64,000 nucleotides of DNA, taken from positions 1 to 64,000 of the forward strand of contig NZ_AFWV01000006.1 of the NCBI RefSeq assembly GCF_000223985.1. The letters run 5' to 3'. This document shows, one piece after another, positions 28,857-36,491 of this stretch. Under the pieces are notes generated by a model. That model made no database searches. It saw only the letters and a program-made list of their open reading frames with translations, and was not told where the DNA came from. Made by a program: the position numbers and the translations under genes. This stretch comes from Thiocapsa marina 5811. Its GTDB lineage: Bacteria; Pseudomonadota; Gammaproteobacteria; Chromatiales; Chromatiaceae. Positions within the stretch are counted from its first letter, which is position 1, and the number at the start of each line of letters is the position of its first letter.

Positions 28857-28880
28857 TCATGTGCGCTTGGTACATAATGC
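28857..28880. repeat. Right terminal inverted repeat of IS1595-type element
   Basis: Inverted partner of 27220-27243. Confidence 0.85.
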
Positions 28881-29540
28881 CGCGTCTGTCGGGCTGGAGC
28901 CGCCCACGGCGCGCCGTCGTGCCGCGTCGGCGCATCAAGGCCGACCTGGTCGTCCTCGATCATGGCGATCCCGAGCAACTGCTCCTGAGCTTCCCCGCGC
29001 TCAGCGACGCGACCGTCGTCTACGAGTGCGCCGTGCTGGTGACCTCGTTGCCCCCATGAGATCCCGAGTGTGGCGCAACTCTAATCGCGATCGCGCCTAC
29101 GCGGAGGATCCCTTCGACGAGCTGAAGAACCATTGGGGCCGGGGCGACTTCACCACCCAAGACATCAAGCGCTGCCGCTTCATGGCGCGCATCACCGACC
29201 TGACCTAAAACTGGTGGAGCCTTTTCGTGCGCCTGGCCGATCCGCACTGGCACACCGAGGCCATCACCAGCCGCCCGCTGCTGCTCAGCGCACCGGCACA
29301 CCTGACCCGTCATGGCGGGCAGACGCGCCTGATCTATCAGCCATCCCCATGCCGAAGCCGGGTGGGTAGAGGCGACCTGCCGCGAGATCGCGGGCTTCTT
29401 CGGTACCCTGCGCCGAACTGCGGAGCAGTTCAGTCCCCTGCAACGCTGGTACCGGATGCTCTCGCGTGCGCTGGTGAGGTAACTGAACGGCCGCCAACTG
29501 CAACCGCCTGCAGCGCCGCAGAATGCGGCGCAGCCCCTTA
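28881..29540 (+). pseudogene. Decayed YREK-type DDE transposase, C-terminal portion
   Basis: Fragments in two frames read RRRIKADLVVLDHGDPEQLL, YECAVLVTSLP, then (next frame) RDRAYAEDPFDELKNHWG, FTTQDIKRCRFMARITDLT, an in-frame TAA (29206-29208) where Tyr is expected, NWWSLFVRLADP, EAITSRPLLL, and finally RMLSRALVR with a stop where a Lys or Tyr codon would sit, then LNGRQLQPP. The R-x6-E-x6-K spacing in the second fragment is the YREK type of IS4-like enzymes. I cannot name the family. The N-terminal half is missing, cut off where the IS1595-type element begins. Confidence 0.75.
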
Positions 29541-30161
29541 AGTAGTCGCTATGTGTACTCGCCCGCAGGCCGGAAACGGCCCGCGACGGGAGCCAACCGC
29601 TCTGGATCACTGCCCTTGGCGACCAACCGATCGTCAAGGCGGCATGGCGCGATCAATCCTTTGCACCCTCGAGGTGCCTCGCCCCGAGCGTCTGATGGAT
29701 CGTCGCATGCCCGCGCTCGGCATCTCGACCCCGCATCCCGAAACGAGGATTTCGTCTCTCCCTGCGCCTTTCGCGTAGGTATCTACCACGTTGGGCGGGC
29801 CGCTATACCGTTAACATCTGAGACTCCTAGGCCCAACTTCGTATACCCCTACGTATTTTCACTCTCTATAACTTAAGCTATTACTCATGCGATAGTTTCC
29901 AAGTGACGCAAGGTCTCGCACGATCATCATTCGATCCCAATAGTTCGGTTCCAAATCAGGGGGTCGTGCGTCCAGCAAGGGCCCCGAATCGAGGCATGGA
30001 GAAGAGAGTTGAGGACGCTTGTGCAACCGCCGGAACAATCCTGAAGCTACACTCGCCGCGATTTTGCAGGTCCCTTTCAGGTCCTTATCCACCGCCAATG
30101 CAGTGCACTGGATCAAAGCTCGGGCCGCCCAATTACTCAGGCATCTTTCGCAGGAGATGAT
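29541..30161. other. Intergenic region upstream of the BNR/dockerin gene
   Basis: 620 bp without a recognisable gene. It is more AT-rich at 29800-29900, which may mark the promoter. The final bases carry an AGGAG ribosome binding site for the ATG at 30162. Confidence 0.45.
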
Positions 30162-32078
30162 ATGAAAGCCACACCGCGCGCACGACTTAGTCGGTTACCG
30201 ATCCACCGATTGCCGCGACAAGAACCGTCGATGGTCGGTCTCGCGGTCCTGGCTCTTATGGCAGTGATGCCGTCGGCGCAAGGCGCCGATCCGACGATCA
30301 CGGCGGAATCTCAGGAGATCGTTTCCGAATATTCCTGGGGCTACAACACCGGCTTAAAGCAACACCTGGGTTCCTATAAAAACGGGCGAAGCGTTCACCT
30401 CATGTCGCGGCGCACAAGGGATAATCCGGTCGATTCGCGACCCGACCTCGGTAGCCCGGACTTCGCGGTATGGGTCGATGAGCACACAGGTGAGGCCTTG
30501 GCACTCGAACACCCCGCCGGCGTCTTGTTAGAGGATGGCGTGAACCCCGGAGGGAATGCAGTGTTCACCTCCAACGCTGCCGCAAACGAGGAAGGCCGGA
30601 TTTGGTCGGTCTTCGGGGCACGCGCCAACGAGCTTCCTTTCGACTTGGCGCGTTCGAGCGAGCTGTTCGACCCCAGTCAGTCAGACGTCGTGTTGGATAA
30701 TTTTGAAACGTTTGAGAGGTCCACGTCCCCGACCCTCAGCGTAGTCGATCAGACCGGACTATTGACTTATCGCTATTTGCATAGCACTCGACCCGACGGA
30801 GCCGTGTTGTTTCAGCGATATGACCTAAGTTCTTCCACGCCGCAGTTGGTCAAGCAAGAATCGATCGGCCGGGCCAGCTTCGTACAGGGCCGTGGCGATA
30901 TCACGATTGAGCAGGTCTGGTCACGCTGGGATCCTCGGCGCGGCGCTCTAGCGGTAACTTGGCACTGGTTTGAACGATTCCAAGAGAACGACCAACTCAT
31001 CAAGCTATTCGGTTCCAACCCGTTTCTCTACACGGATGACTTAGGAGAGACTTGGAGCTTGGCGGACGGTTCACCGGCGACTCTGCCACTGACCTACGCT
31101 ACCCAAGATTCGACGATTTCGCCTTATGATCATCTTGCAGCGGGCGAGACTATGGGTTGGTTAACGCGAGACGTCGGCTTCGGGCCGAAGGGGACACCCT
31201 GGATGGCTGCGCCGGTTGGCGAAGACGGTCGTGAAATGCGCTTCTTTGTCTGGAACGAGTCGCGTTGGGACAACCGCATGCTCACCCCCCGACTTGATCT
31301 AGGAGACCCGATGGCCTGCGGCACCGTACGTGACTATGTTGTTTGCGCCTATTCGGAAGCCGCCACACCTGGAACGCTTTTGGTACGCGTGAGCCTAGAT
31401 GAAGGTCTCACCTGGAGTGAACCCGTCACCGTCGACAGCGTGGGGAGTGCCCCGGATGGGTCCTTACAGCGAATCAACTGGGTGTCCTATGCTCAGCCCG
31501 CCGATCGCTATTTGGACAATTCGGGTCGATTCTTCTTTAGCTATTATAAAACTAGCGATGGCGGCGACGGCCGTAACTTTAAAAACAATGTTCGCTGGGT
31601 ACGTCTACAGGTTGGACCGAAGGCGGATTTCAGCGCCGATCAGCGCGTTGACGAGAGTGACAAAACCGCCTTTGAAACCGCTTTTTATAGTGGTGATTCA
31701 CTTGCCGACTTCAACGACAACGGGGTTGTAGACGGGGACGATTTAGCTGCCTTCAATGCAGCATGGGAGGAGGAACGCGAGGCCGATCTACCCACGCCGC
31801 CTGCGGCGCCATCCAATCTCACAGCGACCGCACTGTCCTCGACACAAATCCAACTCACTTGGCAGGACAACAGTACAGACGAGACGCTGTTCAGGATTAA
31901 GCGTGCAACCGGTCGGTACCCGAGCCCCTTCGAGCGATTAGCCGATGTCGGAGCAGATGTTGTCACTTTTGTTGACAACACGGTGGAAAGCGGGACTTTT
32001 TACCGTTACCGCGTTATTGCAATCAATCCGGCCGGGAGGTCGGCGAGTTCCAATACCGCTCGAATAATGATGCCATAG
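30162..32078 (+). CDS. Secreted BNR-repeat protein with dockerin-like and Fn3 domains
   Basis: A 638-residue exported protein. The signal peptide is unusually long, with a basic start (residues 1-24), hydrophobic core GLAVLALMAVMPSAQG and cleavage near residue 42. Residues about 45-485 resemble the seven-bladed propeller of the BNR_4 type (polysaccharide lyases and sialidase-like proteins), with Asp-box-like turns YTDDLGETWSL and SLDEGLTWSEPV. Residues about 487-540 have two dockerin-type calcium loops (ADFSADQRVDESD and ADFNDNGVVDGDD). Residues about 546-638 are a fibronectin III domain. A carbohydrate-cleaving or -binding role outside the cell is likely; the exact reaction is not clear. Confidence 0.72.
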   Translation: MKATPRARLSRLPIHRLPRQEPSMVGLAVLALMAVMPSAQGADPTITAESQEIVSEYSWGYNTGLKQHLGSYKNGRSVHLMSRRTRDNPVDSRPDLGSPDFAVWVDEHTGEALALEHPAGVLLEDGVNPGGNAVFTSNAAANEEGRIWSVFGARANELPFDLARSSELFDPSQSDVVLDNFETFERSTSPTLSVVDQTGLLTYRYLHSTRPDGAVLFQRYDLSSSTPQLVKQESIGRASFVQGRGDITIEQVWSRWDPRRGALAVTWHWFERFQENDQLIKLFGSNPFLYTDDLGETWSLADGSPATLPLTYATQDSTISPYDHLAAGETMGWLTRDVGFGPKGTPWMAAPVGEDGREMRFFVWNESRWDNRMLTPRLDLGDPMACGTVRDYVVCAYSEAATPGTLLVRVSLDEGLTWSEPVTVDSVGSAPDGSLQRINWVSYAQPADRYLDNSGRFFFSYYKTSDGGDGRNFKNNVRWVRLQVGPKADFSADQRVDESDKTAFETAFYSGDSLADFNDNGVVDGDDLAAFNAAWEEEREADLPTPPAAPSNLTATALSSTQIQLTWQDNSTDETLFRIKRATGRYPSPFERLADVGADVVTFVDNTVESGTFYRYRVIAINPAGRSASSNTARIMMP

Positions 32079-32520
32079 ACTTAAGTCGAATCAGCTGCTT
32101 ATCAGCGCGGTGAGCGACCTTTATGATGGCACGATCAGGCTGGGTAATTGCTGTCGCTCACTTTATTTCCTAAGGCTTCTGGTTTTTCCTCAGACGACCA
32201 GTGCATGGCTGTGGTGATGAGGGCGTTCCTAGTGCCGTAGCCCAGGTTGCCTCAATCGACCCCGAAACCCACGTCGGCGCGATCATGGGCGAGCGCTCGG
32301 CCCGGCGGCGAAGACATATTCGGTGCGACGCGCGGCGGCGTATCCGCCGCGCGGGGGCCTGTTCCAAGCTAGCCCCGTAGATCTAGGTGATGGTGGTCGC
32401 CGCCATCCAAAAGCGCAGTGGGTAGGTGACCGCATCGGTGTTTCGCGTCTACGTCTTGACACTGCTGATCTCCTGCTTGATTTCCCTGAATGCGGCTTGA
32501 GCTCCCGCCAAGGTTGTCAC
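32079..32520. other. Intergenic region with GC-rich hairpin
   Basis: No gene seen between the BNR gene and the convergent GT2 gene. A perfect 10-bp stem CGCGCGGCGG (32329-32338) with CCGCCGCGCG (32344-32353) and loop CGTAT could serve as a bidirectional terminator, although no T-run follows. Confidence 0.5.
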
Positions 32521-33564
32521 TCACCGGAATCCTGACCGCACACCGCCGCGAAAGCGCTTGAGCGACGTCAGAGTGTACCCCAGTCTCGCCAAGGAGCCTT
32601 CGGAGAGACGGCTCAACAAGCCGATTGCGTGGCTGTGCGGGGCATAGCGGGCGAGCAGTACCTTGCGATCCGAGTTATCCCCGGACAAGACGGCCTTAAC
32701 CATCTTGCTCAGCTCGATCCCAAGATAATGCCGATAGCGCCTCCGGTACTGCGACTGAAAGGCGGGATTGGCCCCGAACTCATCCACAAGCACGTCGATC
32801 CGGGATTGGATCTCCGGTAGATAGGCGATATCGGTCAGTCGGCCGGGGGCGTCTCCGTGTTGACACACTAGATCCAGATCGACATAGACGACAGGACCCT
32901 GTCGACACAACTGAGAGCTGAAGAGCCAGGATTCATTGCGCTGCACCCCGACCTTAAATTCCAGGGGATCCCCAAGGCGGTCGCGGTCAATCAGGAGGGA
33001 GCTCGGGAGGATATAGTCGCCATACAACTGATTGACGTAGTGATCCCCGACGTATGCGCTCGCGGTGCCGAGACCGCTTGGGAGCTTGACGTGGTCCGGT
33101 GGCCCGAGCAGGAGATTCCAGTCCTGTACCGCCTGCCCCCACTGAAAGACGTAACCGGAAGAGACACGTCCTTGCCGATCAGTCACGGAGAAATTGCTGA
33201 AGCAGGCAACCGCGTCCGTGTATTGCCCCATCAAGGCCCTTTGGATCTCGAGCTTGCTGTCCTTCCATTCGTCGTCGTCGTCCAGGAAGGCGATCATGCC
33301 GTGTGTCGCTGCGCGCATACCGGCGTTTCGTGCGGCGCTCACGCCCTGATTGTCTTGCCTGACCATCCGGATCCGAGGGTCGCCGAGTCGACCGATCGAT
33401 TCGCCGATATCCATCTCCGAACCATCGTCGACGATGACGAGCTCGTCACTCGGGCGCATCGCGGCGAGTGCGCTAAGCGCTGCTCGTTTCAAAAACGCGG
33501 GTCGATTATAGGTGGGTAGTACAACCGAGATGGCCGCCGCCGTGTCGGAACGTGTCTGCCCCAT
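32521..33564 (-). CDS. GT2-family glycosyltransferase
   Basis: A 347-residue inverting glycosyltransferase of the GT-A fold. ISVVLPTYNRPAFLKRA opens the nucleotide-binding domain, ELVIVDDGSEMD is the first Asp motif, and GMIAFLDDDDEWKDSKLE holds the metal-binding DxD. I start at ATG 33564 because an AGGAG site sits eight bases upstream; a TTG six codons earlier is less likely. It is the last gene of the minus-strand PKS/NRPS set, 149 bp after the phosphopantetheinyl transferase. A sugar may therefore be attached to the assembly-line product, or the gene may belong to the surface glycan pathway. Confidence 0.85.
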   Translation of the reverse strand: MGQTRSDTAAAISVVLPTYNRPAFLKRAALSALAAMRPSDELVIVDDGSEMDIGESIGRLGDPRIRMVRQDNQGVSAARNAGMRAATHGMIAFLDDDDEWKDSKLEIQRALMGQYTDAVACFSNFSVTDRQGRVSSGYVFQWGQAVQDWNLLLGPPDHVKLPSGLGTASAYVGDHYVNQLYGDYILPSSLLIDRDRLGDPLEFKVGVQRNESWLFSSQLCRQGPVVYVDLDLVCQHGDAPGRLTDIAYLPEIQSRIDVLVDEFGANPAFQSQYRRRYRHYLGIELSKMVKAVLSGDNSDRKVLLARYAPHSHAIGLLSRLSEGSLARLGYTLTSLKRFRGGVRSGFR

Positions 33565-33713
33565 GAATTCAGCTCCTGACAATAAGGGCGTATCGGGTGT
33601 GGGGATCCGCCTTTAAAGCCAGATCCGGCATTTGACCGCTTCGTGCCGCATGCAAGGGTTTGACGTTGTTGACGATCGTGGTCATCGGATGACTCCCACG
33701 CCGGGTGAAGGCG

Positions 33714-34454
33714 CTACGACCCCTGGAGCACGCTCCGCGCGGCGCCCGACCCAAAGAACGAACGACGCAGAGCAAAATCTGTACGGTCCCAAGACACGGC
33801 GGCGATGAGGCCTTCGGTCAGCTCGACGGCGCGGACGCACCAGAACGCGGGTCCGATCGCGTTCGTGTTCGAATCGACCAACTGGCTCCCTTCCAAATGA
33901 CTTAGCGCCATCGATACCTGGTTCGGCGGCGCTGAAAGACCGGTGCCGATCGCCTTCAGCAAGGACTCCTTCAGGGTCCAGATCCGAAGGAAGGCATGGC
34001 TCCGGTCTTCGGGATCCAGCTTCAGCAAACCGATGCGTTCCTGCGCCGAACAGCAATCCCGTGCGAGCGCCATTACGTCTACGACTTGCCTCGCGACCTC
34101 CACATCGACCCCGAGTCGACCCTCCGGAGCGATGCCGATCAGGAGATGTCCGTCGCTGTGAGAGAGGTTGAAGGCGGGCCCCCCGAGCACGTCAGGCTTT
34201 CCGAACGGCTTGCCGACCCGTACGTCCAACGCCGCGGGATTCTTATCCATCAGATTCCCAAGCAAACCTCTCAATGCGCCTCGTCCAATCATAAACCGGC
34301 GTCGGTGCACGTGATCCCGGAATGCATTCGCTCTGGCCAGCTCCTGATCCGAGAGCACGGAAGTGATCCGCTCGACATCCAGACTCGAATCGTCCATGTC
34401 GGCATAGTAGAGGTCAACAGTGCCGCTGGCCGGGGTGAAGGGCGTCCAAAACAT
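33714..34454 (-). CDS. 4'-phosphopantetheinyl transferase (Sfp type)
   Basis: A 246-residue enzyme that moves phosphopantetheine from CoA to the conserved Ser of carrier proteins. The Sfp-type signatures are complete: FNLSHSDGHLLIGI, GVDVEVAR (Asp117, Glu119) and FLRIWTLKESLLKAIG (Trp159, Lys162, Glu163). The ATG at 34454 has GAGG upstream. It lies in the same direction as the PKS/NRPS genes and should activate the four carrier domains encoded between 36.5 and 49.6 kb. Confidence 0.92.
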   Translation of the reverse strand: MFWTPFTPASGTVDLYYADMDDSSLDVERITSVLSDQELARANAFRDHVHRRRFMIGRGALRGLLGNLMDKNPAALDVRVGKPFGKPDVLGGPAFNLSHSDGHLLIGIAPEGRLGVDVEVARQVVDVMALARDCCSAQERIGLLKLDPEDRSHAFLRIWTLKESLLKAIGTGLSAPPNQVSMALSHLEGSQLVDSNTNAIGPAFWCVRAVELTEGLIAAVSWDRTDFALRRSFFGSGAARSVLQGS

Positions 34455-34791
34455 CCGGTCGGGACCTCTGTCGATTCGGCGGCGGTGCTCATAACGCCGG
34501 CCACTGCGATGGCGTTACGCCGTTCGGTGGACAACCGCAGCGCAGTCTACCAGCGCCGGCGCGGGATTCGGTGGACTTCGCTCTCGCTCGTCCACTCTAC
34601 AGGACCATGTTGTGAACTAGGCCGATTCGGCGGATTTGCCCCACCTCCGGCCTCTCTCGCAGTCCACGACCACAGCATGCTGTCGCGTGAGTCTCCCGCA
34701 GCGGCAACGCGATCGGACCAGTTCCAGGATGAGTCGGAGCCTTGGCGGGCGTCCTCGCGCGATACTCGCGGCTCGCTGCCCACCCGCCGGT
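34455..34791. other. Intergenic gap with palindromic repeat
   Basis: 337 bp between the phosphopantetheinyl transferase and the hydrolase gene. It contains the palindromic repeat at 34526-34602. Nothing else recognised. Confidence 0.5.
34526..34602 (-). repeat. 77-bp palindromic interspersed repeat, copy 2
   Basis: Inverted copy of 22553-22629, with GGTGGACAACCG at one end and CTCGTCCACTCTACAG at the other. It sits inside the minus-strand biosynthetic run, where its hairpins could affect mRNA stability. Confidence 0.75.
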
Positions 34792-35739
34792 CTAGACCGA
34801 GACCGCCCGAATCGCCGGCGGAACTTCAGGCTCAAGGCGCTGGCTGTGGTCACCTTCAAGCCACCTCAGCAATGCGGAAGCCAGCGCCTCCCGATGCGCG
34901 TCGCTCATGAAGGTATGAGAGGCCTCCGGAAAGAACAAGACCTCCGCATCCTCTTTCAAGTGCAACTCGGGATAGACGTGAAAGAGCTGCGTACGATAGT
35001 TGTAGATCTCGCTCCAGCCACCCGTGAAGGCGAAACACAACCGAACACCTCTTTCGCGCACTTCCCGCAGGCATTCGGAGATCTCGCGGCGATCTTGCAA
35101 GCCGATAGTGTAGAGCTCGGGTTCCTCGAGCCGCGCCAAGTCGCACGCAACGGGTTCCCGTCCCCGGACGCGATCACGCATGAGGCCGATCCAGCGATGT
35201 CGAAGCAAGACAAGACTCTTCCAGAAGTCGATCGAGGCGGCACGTTTCCAGACCTTGACCAAGTACCAGCGCTTGGTGCGAAATACCGTCGGATCGAGCA
35301 TCACCAGGCCAACAACGCGGCCGGCCTCGACACGGGCCGCCCGGAGTCCGTTGTCCGCACCCGAGCAGAGTCCCAGAAGGACGAACTCGCGTGTACCGCA
35401 GAGCCCTTCGAGAACATCGAGACACTCGGTGATATCCTGCAGGACACCTTCTTTGAGCGGCAGGCGATCCTGCCGGTTTGGACTGTCCCCGACCCCGGCA
35501 AAGTCAAAACGGAACGCGGTGTATCCATTCTCGGCAAAGCGACGCGCGAGAAAGGAATTCAGATTGTTCGGCCCGCTCTTGCGCACGACGCCGGCGTTTA
35601 GGATCACGACGCAGGGCGACCGACGCGCGGTCGCCGCTGAGCGATAGGAGAGAACACCCGTGAGGGGGGTGCTCCTCCCGAAATTCACCACACGTTCGCG
35701 GACACGGGTCTGAGGAGCCCTTTGAGTCTGATCCATCAT
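34792..35739 (-). CDS. Alpha/beta hydrolase with GxCxG nucleophile (exosortase hydrolase 1-like)
   Basis: A 315-residue alpha/beta hydrolase resembling the hydrolase 1 proteins found in exosortase A/EPS loci. AFRFDFAGVGDSP is the strand with the usual GxGxS loop. The nucleophile elbow is LLGLCSGADNG (residues 121-131), giving GxCxG with Cys125 rather than Ser. A late Asp candidate lies in the C-terminal third, and PEASHTFMSDAH supplies the His. The start at 35739 forms an ATGA overlap with the stop of the upstream hydrolase, so the two are translationally coupled. Placed directly after the NRPS genes, it may release or transfer the product, replacing the missing thioesterase. Confidence 0.75.
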   Translation of the reverse strand: MMDQTQRAPQTRVRERVVNFGRSTPLTGVLSYRSAATARRSPCVVILNAGVVRKSGPNNLNSFLARRFAENGYTAFRFDFAGVGDSPNRQDRLPLKEGVLQDITECLDVLEGLCGTREFVLLGLCSGADNGLRAARVEAGRVVGLVMLDPTVFRTKRWYLVKVWKRAASIDFWKSLVLLRHRWIGLMRDRVRGREPVACDLARLEEPELYTIGLQDRREISECLREVRERGVRLCFAFTGGWSEIYNYRTQLFHVYPELHLKEDAEVLFFPEASHTFMSDAHREALASALLRWLEGDHSQRLEPEVPPAIRAVSV

Positions 35740-36491
35740 CCGAGATCCGTGAGCCATCTCTTGATGACGCGGGTCGCCTGCGCCGGCAGCGGCGCCACGC
35801 CGACCTCGCTGTCGGCCTTCCAAGGTAACGCGTCCTGCACGACTTCGAATCTGCAACGCAGTTGATCTTGATCGAGCAACGATCCAAGCCGGCCGAATTC
35901 CGGCTGATGGGGCGAAGCAATAACGCCGACCTCGCAGCTCACTGCATTCAATGCGCATTCGAAACTCAGCTCCCTGATTTGATGGAGGTTTTCGTCAGCG
36001 ATCGGCAGTCCGCCGACGTTGCGACAACCGGCGTGTTCACCGATCGTGGCCTCAATCAATTCATTGCAATAGGTTGTGCCGTCGATGATCGGCTCCCAAG
36101 CGATGACCCCTTGGACGTCGGTGCGCTGTCGGGCAACGTCGAGGGCAAACAGGGCGCCGAGACGAATACCGATCAGGTGGACCGCATCAACCCCGCTAAT
36201 CGCCTTGAGCTCGTCGATGGCGGTCCCGATGTCCCGCGGGTGCTCCGAGATCCGCGTCTCTCGGGAATCGCCAGCCGAATCGCCCGTCGCACGGTAATCA
36301 AACCTCAGGCAGTGGATCCGTTCGCGCGAGAGGCTCTCGCCCAGGATGCGATAAGCCCACTGCGTCGCGATCGCCTCGTGCGCAAGCGGGCTGCAAAAGA
36401 CCACCCCTCGACCGGCATGCCCGACCGCGACCGCCGGATGATAGACACCGTATAGCTCCCGGCCCGTGGCCCCGAAGAAGAAAGGCAACAT
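35736..36491 (-). CDS. Alpha/beta hydrolase-like protein lacking Ser nucleophile (hydrolase 2-like)
   Basis: A 251-residue protein with the alpha/beta hydrolase layout. GVVFCSPLAHEA forms the oxyanion strand and loop, CLRFDYRATGDSAGDS is the GxGxS-type loop, and VHLIGIRLGALFALDVA is the elbow. Here the canonical GxSxG reads GIRLG, with Arg110 where the Ser should be. Related exosortase-locus proteins have the same GLRLG-like elbow, so this may be a family trait, not decay. ATG 36491 overlaps the NRPS stop by one base (TAATG). It may be a non-catalytic partner of the next hydrolase. Confidence 0.72.
   Translation of the reverse strand: MLPFFFGATGRELYGVYHPAVAVGHAGRGVVFCSPLAHEAIATQWAYRILGESLSRERIHCLRFDYRATGDSAGDSRETRISEHPRDIGTAIDELKAISGVDAVHLIGIRLGALFALDVARQRTDVQGVIAWEPIIDGTTYCNELIEATIGEHAGCRNVGGLPIADENLHQIRELSFECALNAVSCEVGVIASPHQPEFGRLGSLLDQDQLRCRFEVVQDALPWKADSEVGVAPLPAQATRVIKRWLTDLG

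Larger units (their letters stand above)
27220..28880 (+). mobile_element. IS1595-type element with passenger gene
   Basis: Bounded by 24-bp inverted repeats: 27220-27243 (GCATTATGTAGCAAGCGCAC then ATGA) and the complement of 28857-28880 (GCATTATGTACCAAGCGCAC then ATGA), which differ at one base. Between them lie the transposase (plus) and a small gene (minus). The element is 1661 bp. No matching target duplication is visible in the flanks, so one side may have rearranged after insertion. Confidence 0.82.
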
